Source: Heterobilharzia americana
Taxonomy: Eukaryota; Platyhelminthes; Trematoda; Strigeidida; Schistosomatidae
DNA length: 64,000 nt
Reading direction: 5' to 3'
Assembly: GCA_944470555.2 (NCBI GenBank)
Contig: OX104128.1
Coordinates: 37,803,920 to 37,867,919, forward strand
Below the pieces are notes generated by a model that was not told the DNA's origin, made no database searches, and saw only the letters and a list, made by a program, of their open reading frames with translations. The translations under genes were made by a program, and so were the position numbers. This document shows positions 23,201 through 35,200 of this stretch, piece by piece; the first letter of the stretch is position 1; each line of letters begins with the position of its first letter.

Positions 23201-26200
23201 TAGCTTAAATAACAGATGTATTTTTTTACTTACCTCCCTTAATGATCTAAGCCATTTTGTTTGTCCTTCACGTAATAACAATTTACCATTTGTAATAATT
23301 CGAAACAGTGACCACCGGGTTTCCTGCCCCATGCTCTACCAACTGAATTACGAGATCAAACTGCTGACCAGACTTTTATTTTACTTCAATCATCAAGGGT
23401 TTTGCCCGACCACCATATGATATCATGACGTGTTACTACCGCCTGATTGTATTCACATTGGTTGCCTGGTCACTATGAATACTTGTCTGCCGAACCACGA
23501 CTATCTCAGACAGTCAAGATGGTAACCAGTAGGATGCTCCCCCTCTCTAATTCAGTTAGATTTCGATTGGGGTGAGTAGGATCAGGCGATAGTACAGTGT
23601 CACGAATTCACATGACAGTCGAGCAAAACCCTTGTTGAGTGAAGTGAAATAAAAATGTGGTCAGTAGTCTGACCTCATAGCTCAGCTGATAGAGTATCGT
23701 GCCGAAAGCCCCTGGTGGTCACTGGTTCTAATACGGCAGCGGTCCAAATTTGCATTTCACTTTCAATCATCACCCAGTATAAAGAGATTGATTTGTTGGG
23801 TTCGAACTCTACGATAACAGTATAATCTCTTAGACATATGTCACAAAAGACGATTCAATGTTAAACATTATCGTTATTTCAAATAAAATCATGTGAAAAC
23901 TTAAGAATTATTTTATCTACTCCGGATCATCTTCATCATCAGTTTACGAAAAGTGATTCAAACTGGATAGGGAAAGAAAACCAACTCACTGATGGCTAAG
24001 AATTTAATCATTTATCAAAATCTAACTAAAGTCCATGATGAATACTACTTCTAAATTAAAAAATCCCCATTCATCTCAAAAATACATTACTGTATAGTGC
24101 TCATTAGTGACTTGCTTCTAGATGAATATCAGGAAAGTGTAATGAGAAGCCGTGACCTGTGGAGTCAAGCATTTGGAAGTGAAGTGAATACTAACTGAAG
24201 ACGTTGGGTGATAGTCATGCTATATCGTGAATTGACAGAAGTTGGAAATTGTAAACCACTGGAAACCAACCCAGTGGCTAAATAGTCAACGCGTTCGCCG
24301 TGAAACCTGAAGGTCCTGAGTCCGATCCCTAACCGGGTGGTGAGTGAGTACTGCTGAAGAGTCTCATACTAGGATAAGACAGCTGTCCAGTGCTCCCAGA
24401 TTTTCAATGGTTCCCCAACTGATATCAGTCCATGATGAATACTACTTCTAAATTATTGCTTATTTTAAAGTGTATACTTTACGTATATACGCTTTTTATC
24501 AATTAGATGAAATCACATTAGTTAGTTAGTTACTTCTATCCACTATTACAATAATTCTGTTGGATTCTCAACTATGTCATTGGTAAGGTTAATACTTCCC
24601 CAAATATATTTTCTATTATATTTCAGTGCAAACGAATATTGACTGAATTTCTAGATTTCGCTTACGATTTAATATACAATTATTCTTCAGCTGATTTATG
24701 CGCAGTAAGTTGTAACAAACACTGATTATTTGTTTAAATAATTTACCCTTGATTACCTTTTATTTAAATTAGAGATATCTTTAGATTTTGAGGGGGTTGT
24801 GGAGATTTGGAAATATTTCAAGTTGTTATTCATCGAAGACTGACATCAGTTGGAGGAGTCAAAGCCTGATGGCCCTGAGGACAAATACTCAACGATGACA
24901 TTGGGTGGCGGTTTGCGCTATATCGTAAGCTAACAGAAGTTGGAAATATGGAGCATTGTATTCTGACCCAGTGGCTCAATGGTAACGCGCTGGTCGCGGA
25001 ACCTGAAGGTCGCGGGTTCGATCCCTGCTGGTGGGGTCGTGGGTGCGCACTGCTGAGGAGTCCCATACTAGGACAAAACAGCTGTCCAGTGCTCCCAGGT
25101 TTCCCTTGTTCCTCCAACTGATGTCAGTCTTCGATGAATAACAACTTGAAATATCTTTAGATGTTTCAAACTAGCATAAGGCGAACCCATGAAGCCATTA
25201 GACAACTGTTTTTTTTTAATGTACAGTTTTTCTATATTCATTAGTGTATCAATACACCTGGAAACAATTTTTCTTTGGGTTACAGGTTTCCATTGAATCC
25301 TCAAAGACGTCTGCCTTCTTCTCTAATTCTAGTATTTATTATGATATATAACGATTTAACCATATAAATGATCATAGTTATTTCAAACAAGCTAAGAATA
25401 TTCCTAAGATAATGCTAAGCAAATTTAGAAGTGATGATATGGTGATGAAATAAGTATGTTCAACATACTACGACATAATTCATTTAGGGAGATACTAAAG
25501 CTGATTTATCTAAACGGGAATCTATACTAGCTGTTTTTGTGCCAATATTCACTTTGTGACTTCTTGAGAGTTTTGAAATACTGAACTAATTGAAATGAAG
25601 AATTTAATAGGAATAATAATCTGATAACTTAATACTGGTGTTGTTTGAAGCCTTCTTGAATGTGAAACGCAGTTCGATATTGTTTACAACAACTTCAGCA
25701 TCCAGCTTAACAAGTGGGGAAAAAAGTAGACTAAAAGATACCTGAGAAGATAAATTTAGGTTTAATACTAATGATGGATAATAGCTAGCAGTGGAATCTA
25801 AGACATACGTTTCATCTTACATGAGACTCGTCAGCTGGATGTACTGCCTCCCAGTGACTGATACTGTCTACACAAGAACTCAGTACCAGGAATGATCACT
25901 TTAAACTCCAGAGCATTATGCGACGGCTTTAATACAATAAAACCGGTGAGCCCAAATGAGACTGAACGTGAGTTCTAGGCTCCACTGCTAGTCACTATTC
26001 ATCACTAAAATAAAAATACCTGCGAAATCAAGGCATCTGTAATTATACATGATTAAAGATAGTATATATAATAATCTGAAACAGGTTGTTCTTAAGCAAA
26101 TTGCATAGTAACTGATCAAGTAAGGGGGACTTTTTTTTCTCTAGTGGTCAGTCTCAAATAGCAAATTATTATGCAAGAATAAGAAAGTAAATGAAAACAG

Positions 26201-29200
26201 ATAGAATAAGAAGGTGAAGATGGTTTCAAAGTAATACCAGAAGTTACGACATATTGACCGTCATGGTAGTGCAAGTAGTCAAATAAATCGACTCTGCTAT
26301 GTGAAGCAGACGAATACGTAAACTATGTGACAAACTGATTAGCACACAATGATTAATTTTAAATACTTTCCTAGTATCTATTTGATGCTAAATGTCGACT
26401 AAGTTTGCAGGTATGGAGCTCTTTATTATTCTAATCTGTCCTATAGTTAGCCATCATGAGTAGTGCCTAAAAATGCTAATATATAGCAGCTTCATAGTAT
26501 ATGTGCAGTTGAACTGATAAACGTACCTTGAATTAGCAAAATCGGACAGTTTGTCCTTGTGTTTTGCATCCAGAGGTTGTAAAAAGTGTGACATGATTAG
26601 TCTGCTATAAATCCTCTTTTCAGGGCTTTTTTTATCTAATTTGCAATGATCTCGTTAACAATATTACCCTTGAATTCCAGTTTCAAAAACATTTATTGCT
26701 TAGAAACTGTTAGCATTCTTGACTTAACTTTCACAACATTGATACACTTAGTTAAAACCTCCATTAGATAGACATTACTATCAAGTAGGCCATGGATGTT
26801 GACGAACTCTTCCTCTATACCTTATGGTCAGCCAGTGCTTCCTTCAACGTTTCAACATGTGTATTTTTCTGTTTTTGACAAGAGTATGAAAGAGTTGGAA
26901 TAATCCTCAAGATACTCACACTGATGTATAACATAATAGTGACGTAAGGCGTACTCAGGAGCGTAGACATGCTTCCTAGAACTATCAGAGTAGTAGTCAT
27001 TGAAAACTGAATATCTTAAAATGATATTTTGCGGAATCAATGAAGTTAGTCCTGATTCACCCACAGCTTATTTTCTTTAGGAAACTGAATAATCTCCTAT
27101 TTGAAATCTATTTCTTCATATATTTGCCCTATCCTGTCTCTAAAATGTCATACACCAAATCAATGAACTTTTGTTTAAGTTTGTAGGCTTTCTTTACCCA
27201 TTAGTTAGATAGTTACTTTTCATTTGTGATTTCTTCATTGTATACATTTTTGTAGTGAAACTGTTGTCGATTTTCGTCTCATCATCTTTCATCTATTAAC
27301 AGATTGCTGGGATATGTTCAAACCCACCAAAGATCAACTGTAGGTAACGTCTCTTTTTTTCCACCTTACTGGTAAACTGATAATTTTTCATTCAAAGTCT
27401 GAATACTTCTTCTACAATCAGTTTTTAATGCTGTAACCTGAAAGTTGAAGTGAATATATCTAATAGTTGGTCGTATGAACAATGCAATTAATAATGGTTA
27501 GATAGACGTTGGGAACTATTGAAAATATATGGAATATCTCTATGGTTAAGTCCCATGCGGTATACTATTTATCATACTGTGAATAAAGCTGAAATTCTTT
27601 ACCTTACTCACTTAACTAACTATGTTACGATGAAACAATGAACTCAATGATAAGGATACTTGAAAAAATAGAAGTTATGATATTTTGATGTTTTGAAATA
27701 GCATGGAATTAAAAATTCTTCTGTGTCTTACCATAGAGCTGAAAGGAATTTTAGATGTTGTAAGAATATTGACAGAGATGTGAGAAAATGCTGAAGGGTA
27801 AAAAAAGTGAAAGGTTGATAAGATTGCGAAAGAACTTGAGTACCGACACAGTTGTGAGAGTATCTGAAAAAGAAGAGTTAGTAAAAGCGTTGTCTGATGG
27901 CAGAGTCCATGAGACATCTGCTTGAGACTGATCACATACGGGCAATTAGAAAGTTTGAGATTTAGCTTTGGTTAATTTGAGTCCAGGTAAAAAAGAACAT
28001 ATATCAACAGTGCTCGAAAGCTGCATGGTAACGACGAGCGTGCTGTTTTGGAGGTCGACTGTCAAATTTCTCTTACTATTTTGATGGCAGCATCAGCATA
28101 TTACGATTTGTCATTCATGCAAAACACCGTACTGTTAACGAATCCTATCGACCCAGAAGTACGACTCTAGAACCTCGTCATAGCGTATTTATTGACACCG
28201 CTTTTTATCTTACCACTATCTATGTGACCTTTCTGGTGTGCAAGTACCTCAAGAGAATAAGCGTTCCACTATCATGGCTCCTTGGGTCATTGGGATATGC
28301 AAACCAGATCATCATGTCAATGTAGCGACTATCGGCTGGATATTTATGCACAAGATGGCTGGTTAGCTAACCAGATGTAATCTCTTGAGTTGGTACTTCA
28401 TACACAAGGCTTTTTTGATTGTTTAATAATGAATATTCTTGCAGTTTTGCTTCTAATTTCCCCGAGGAATTAGTCAGTTGGTCCCATGGAAATACTCTTC
28501 ATTCAAATGAATCATGAATGGTTTCATTGTAAATAAAGTTGTATAGATCTACGAACGGTTCAAGTCCAAGAAAGGCAGGTAATACTTGATGGAATTCCCT
28601 ACTATTTTCCGTCAATGATCTCGTTTAGATAACATAAAAATTATCACCGTAAAAATATCATCCAAATAACTCAGTTTTTTAAGTAAATTCATTAGCATTC
28701 ACGTCCACAGGATATTCATCTTCATCCCAATTATTCAAATCCGTATAAGATATCTGTCACTGAATAAGTTTTCTCTCGATTTTTCCTATTCATTCTAATC
28801 CAACAGTTATTTTGTTTAATTCATCTGTTAGATGATACTTTTGCTTCCTATTAAAAGACCACTTGGTATAAGTTGTGGATAAAAAGTGGTGAAAGGCGAC
28901 TTCTCATTTGTTCAGTTTCATCATTAATTCCACTTCTGGCATTACACAGACGCTAACACAATCATCTTGACTTCAGGCCGTCGAAATTTATATTTGTGCC
29001 GAAGCTTATTATAACTTACTGTGTGCAAGTCAATAATCATAGGCTATGGAACAAATCTACTGTGTAAAGACTAAAAGTACAATTTAGCTGGTCAGTTAAA
29101 CTGTCGTAAGTGAAGTACAGTCATAACTTGCTGCCTACTTCATACAAACCTTAGCATTTGATATAGTTGAGCAGACCATCAATAAGTGTAGCAGGATAAT

Positions 29201-32200
29201 ATGGGCTCATTTTTAGTATTTCGATGATTCGTCTCAACTGTCTAAAACGTAAACAGTATGAAAATGTAAACATAACAAGAAGTGAACATATTTTTAACAA
29301 GTTGACAAGAAGTTATGAACAGGAACAACAGGTAACGAAGATAAACTATAAACTTCATGGTTCACATATCAAAAATACCAAGAAATCAGTGAACTTAAAA
29401 CATTTTTTTATTTTTATACTACTGTAAGTAGTCAACATTGAAGATAGAAAACTTTTGGTTCTATTTTCAAGTTGACCGGTAACTACTGTCTGCAACTATT
29501 AGAATAATTGTAGTTTCTTGGTATGTTAACATGCTAGTGAATATAAGCAATAGAAGTATATCATTCAATGAAACCATTTAAAAAGGATACAAGCAACTGT
29601 GTAAGTCAGCAAGTATTTCCTTCATGACAAAACTCCAGTATCAGCCAGTCATCAATTCAGTCGTCATTCTTTAGTTTTCAACTATGCTACTGATCAAGAT
29701 TAAGAGAATATTTGCGACACTTGAAATTAGGCCCGAGATAAGGTCTTATTCTAACAAAATAAATACCTCCGCATCACACACACGGAGTTCAATATAATGA
29801 GTTATCTGAATGAACTGTCAAAAAACTACCTTTCTCCCTTCAGCTACTCTATGAGTCATCTTTTCAGTATATTGTACGATATGATCATGAGTGAAAACCC
29901 ATACAGCTGACAATTTCGCCTGGTCCTAAGTCCGGATAGAGAGGGAAGGTTGAGCATAGGGGTAGCAACACTACCCCGTAAAACCAATTCAACCGCCGAA
30001 GAAAGTGGAGTTGGATTGGGCATACACTGAGACAGTTTAGGGACATCACGTGCCAGGCCAGGCCGTCGAGTGGAATCCAAAAGGGGAATGACAAGTTGGG
30101 CGTGCATGAATGATATCGAGGAGATGGTGTGAGGAAGAAATGAAAGCTTCTGGGCAGTCGTGGAGCCAGGTTGAAAAGACTGCAGAGAACAGAGTATAAT
30201 GTGTTACTGAAGCCTTATGTTTCATTAGGAACCCAAGGGATAAATAATAATAATATTAATAGTTCTCTGTGTTTAGCGCCAGTTGAAGTTTATCGATCAT
30301 GCTTAGCAATTTGGCAATTAAAGTTAATTGGTTTGATATTGTAGTGCATTGTATATTGGTATTTTATCAGTACGAAGGCCTGGAAGTAGCTTAATGTCTG
30401 ATGGAACTCATTAACACATCAACATCCAGAAACATTCCATCGATTCACTTGGTAACCATAATGAGAAACTTTGATAAGTTCTAGGCAACAGATACTAGAA
30501 AGCTATCCATTAGTAACTGATTCACATACATAATTCAATTTCACAAGATGTAAGCTGTGGCCTGAATGTCTTGATGATTTCGTCATTGACTATCATCAGC
30601 GCTGAGTGACGAAGATTCGAATCCCCTATTTTTTTGCAGTTGCAGATATGCCTTGCCGATTGGCACCAAAAAACGAAGCGTAAGTCAGGTAGTTTTTCTG
30701 TAGATTGACTTCCTACATCCAACACCAAGATAATTTAATATACTGATTAAAGGATTCTGTATGATATCCACTTCTAATAAACGACAGATATTTGTATCCT
30801 TTCATCTCATTGTAAAGTGTGATCGTGTTGTTCATCTTTCAAATATTGCCTAATAGATGTAAACCTTATTCGTCTCCAAAACCTTTTTCAATGAAATCGG
30901 TTATATCGAATACCAAAGCATAAGGTTCATTGACGTAGATGATGTAGTGAATAAGGCATGAATTACTAAGAAATTTGAATCATCAACCTTTAAGTTTCAC
31001 TTTATTACTGGTTTGTTCTTAAGTTACTGTTTCAAAAACAAAATTTAGTACGATAAGAAAGCATAGTTTCATCCTGTTTACTTATTTATTTTTCTAACTA
31101 TTCACCTAACAGTTTGTCCAGTTTGCTTGTTGGGTGTAGCAGAGGGCAAGAATATTCTTCTATCTGATGCACTTGTTACAGAAATCCAATCCGTATTAGT
31201 ACACGCGTGTGATAACCTAAAATTAGAAGTACAAGTGAGTAATGTAATTTTTTATACATAACTATAGATAGAGAAACTCAGAGATTTAACTTTGCTATCA
31301 TTTTTTATTTTGAGAACAAAAATGATCATTTCTTATAGGCATATAGGCTCCTTATTCTTATTATTTGTCCTTTGGGTTCCTAGTCGAACATACGGTTCCA
31401 GTAGCACATCTCCACTGCACTCTCTTCCCTGCAGTCTTTTCAACTTGGTGCCACAACTGCCCACAAGCTTTCATTTCTTCTTCACATCATCTCCTCCATG
31501 TCACCCTCGGACATCCAACTCGGCCTTTTCCATTTGGATTCCACTCAACGGCCTGGCCTGGAGCGTGATGTCCCAAATGGTTTGCTCAATGTATCTCCAA
31601 TCTAATCCATCTCCACTATCTTCTCCTGCACATTTTTTGGACGATAGGTTCTTGGTTGGTTCGTTACTATAGCAGAGTTCCTTGTTGCTTATTCCTATTC
31701 TTTCTGGCCATCTGATCTTCATTGTCAGTATCGTGTGAGCGTAGGCAGCTGCTGATGTATGATATCTACAGGTTGTTGGAAATGCTTTTCGTAATGCTCC
31801 AAGTCTTTGGTCCACCATGCAGAAGCACTGACTTGACTGACTTAGTGTTGAAAATTTGGATCTTGTTCACGCTTAATGCTGAGTGCAGTGCAATACAGTG
31901 CAGTAGATCTCCACAATGATTACTTCAGAATAACGAAGGAAGGCCTGTCTTGCTGTCTTTTTGATTCTGACTTTCCTAATTTGTGCTGCCGCCTGTAGTT
32001 GAGACTACGCTGCCTTGATTTGTGAAAGAGACAACTTCCTTCAGATTTCTCCTTTCGATGGTGATTGGTGCTTGTTATTGTTGTTGTTGGTTGGGTATCT
32101 TCATCACTTCTTTCTTCTCTACGTTCACCTGAAGTCCCGTCTTCGCTGCCTCACCTCTTCTGCTAACTTGCTCGTTTTGACCGGTAGATCTTCGAGCTTA

Positions 32201-35200
32201 TCCGACATTAGATATAAATCATCATTGGCACAACCCAAATCGTCTAGGGTCTTTTCATTGGTCCAAGCAGAGTATGCTCTTCTTCTTGCTTCTCACAGTT
32301 TGTTGCATGATCCAGTCCTTATTCTAGGGTTTTCTAATCCTGATATTATGTTTTTAGATACTAACTAAGAAATTCATTATTAAAAAGCAATGTTGGTACC
32401 TTTGTACAAACAGCTAATATGTTAATAGATACTGATCACTTAAGTCCTGATAATAAAACAATGAGGAGTTTGAAAAACTAATTACAACTTATACCTCTTG
32501 AGAAATAAGCAGATTTCGTATATGAGTTGGCAACGGTATTATGGTCCAGCTTTAGAAGCGATAGACGCCAATATAGGGTCTCAGTGAACATACCAACATT
32601 GAAAAGCAATACATCCAACCAATGACAGAAATAAATACTTGTTCTGAATTTCTCTGTCAGTCACTATAAAAATAGTATGATGAAAAAAGTTGTATTTCAG
32701 CTAGATGCATCCGAAATGTTATCTAGTAAATACTACTGTTTCACTGTGGAATATATTTAACCACAATCTTCCATAGTTCCCAAGTTTTACTTCATGGCAC
32801 ACTGTCTCACGGTTTTAGACAATCTATTATTTCAACAGCAAGATATATCTAATAACAAGAAATAATTATATTGTAATTACTTATTGCTTTATTTAGTAGA
32901 TATGCAAATGTTGATTATGTGACTATCTGCTTATCAATAAGCACGAGCTGTTTATCCATGTTTTTCAACCTTAGCAACTAATTTCATACTGCTTAATAGG
33001 TGTGCATGTCTAAATACCAACAGTATCATCTCTGATATCTTCGCACCTTAACTTATATAATAACTAGTAAACAGTTAGCTATTTTAGTTCAATTAGTAGG
33101 GAAGGCAATGGGCACAGTCTGCTTAAGGCTTACATATTCTTCTTTCTGATCATCTTGCTATAAATGTAAAATACTGGGTGAAACCCTTGTTGATTGAAAT
33201 GAAATGAAAATCTGGTCAGTAGTCAGGTCTCGTAGCTCAGATGGTAGAGTATAGAACCGGAAACCTGGCGATCACTGCTTCGAATCCCACCGCGGTCTAA
33301 ATTTTCATTTCACCTTCAATCATCACCCAGTATAATTATTAGTCTCCTAAACCACGGCCATCTCAGATAGTCAAAATGATAATAAATATAAAGGCTGATG
33401 AACCTTAAATATCTTAGATAGTTTTGATTTATTTAGATTGTTGATTGGTTAATAGTTAATCTTGAAGCGTACTTCGTGACGGAGATCCCGAAGTACTGAT
33501 TAGAAACCGTGCCCTCTAACGTCAACCATTCGGAAGTGGCTTGACGGTTAACTCATTCGCCGCCATATCTAAAAGTCGTGGGTTCGATCCTCACGAGGTC
33601 ATTGGCTAGCATTGGTGAGGAGTCCCATATTATGAAGAAACACCTAGCTAGTCCTTGCAAGTTTCCAATGGTTCACCAACTGATGTCAGTCTATGATGAA
33701 TACTAGCTTAAAAATTAGGTTTATGCTTTAAATCATCAGAATAATAGACTGGACTGTGAATTGATTAGACATGTACTGAATTAGTCTATTCAAGTAAAAA
33801 AGACTAGAACACCCTAGAGAATCTAACAACATAAATCTGTTTCACCTCTGACTCTACCCCCTCATCTTACGTAATTTATGTCTGGCCAAGAGAAAATCGA
33901 AATTCACGTAAAAAATGTAATTTTTTACGAAAGTAGAGAAAAGTTTGATTATTCAGTTGAAAACACCGTTTCTCATAAGTGCTTACATTCAGCGTTTAAT
34001 TTGATGACAGTTTATTTAAACTGAAAGTGACTATAAACTGTATATCTAATAGAAAGGTATAGAGTACTTCTTCAACTGTTTTATTCTTTTCTGAAATACT
34101 TCAACGGTAGGCGCTTGTAAACTTTTATTCAAACCTTATGCAAAATTATCGTATAAGCTGAAGCTGATGGATTGAATCATAAGATATTGTAGTATGATTT
34201 ATACTGACTGATTTTTAACACCTATATAGTTAATCAACTTGTTTCAATTAGCTAATGATAAGATCTAACATTCCACTAAATTAGGATAATTGTTTTTCTA
34301 TGATACCGTCGCTGATTGGACCGAATTGATCGGTCTCTATTGGCATATAGGCTCCTGTGCGGATACCTAAATATTGCCTGTTTTAATTATGTATAGGAAT
34401 GATAGGCAGTGGCTAGTAGTGGAATCCAGGATGCGCATTTCGTCCTATTTGAGACTCGTCAGCTGGATGTATCTGCTTCCCAATGAGTGATATTGTTCCC
34501 ACCGGGAACGCCAGCACGTTATCGACTACACCACTGAGGCACGATCACATCCTAGATTCTACTGCTAGCCACGATCCATCATTAACATTGCACTAAATTG
34601 TCAGTCAGTTCCTTACTTTAACTATTAGGCTTAAATGGTCGTCTTTCAATCGATTTAAATGGATCATCTCAGTAACTGAGTATCAACTAATAAGAAATAA
34701 TTTGGTTATTACATTTCAATTTTCCTTCATGAATTAATTCAATCATTACATCCGCTTTCTTCTATTCATTTCAATCTGTTATACTTCACTTTAATGTTCT
34801 AAAAAGAAGTTGTTTACTTTTTTTATCCTTTTAAATATTTTAATTTTAGTGTACTCAGTTTCTTGATAAATTCTATCAAGAAGCCACTGATGTAGTTAAA
34901 CATATATTGGAACCCCATTTCGTTTGCGAGGTAAGAGTTTATGATGTTCAGTTTTCTTAAATAAGGTTTTTAACAATCTGTTTTTTCAACTATGAGAATT
35001 AATAATTGTATACATCTAATGAACTTGTTACTTTAATGATAAAGTCATAATATACCTTTGCTACAAGTTAATTTTTATTGGATTGTAACAGAAAGTAGGA
35101 TGCCAGAGACTAAGATTTCTTACTTGTGTTAGTTACCGTGATCAATGTGTATCTGTAGCTTCCATCAATAATTAGAATAATGATAAATAGTATTGATAAA

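Noticed and set aside
23665..23740. tRNA gene
   Set aside because: tRNA-like, but box B is altered (TTCTAAT) and the unit is a repeated SINE with inverted flanks.
24966..25036. tRNA gene
   Set aside because: Clean box B, but it is embedded in a repeated SINE body with a target duplication.
26145..26187. Alternative exon 6 of the saposin gene (WSVSNSKLLCKNKK)
   Set aside because: It ends in phase 0, which would put exon 7 into a frame with a stop; the sixth-cysteine spacing is also wrong.
29222..29331. Extra exon of the saposin gene
   Set aside because: Exon-like borders, but it would need phase 2 on entry, whereas exon 6 ends in phase 1 and joins exon 7 perfectly.
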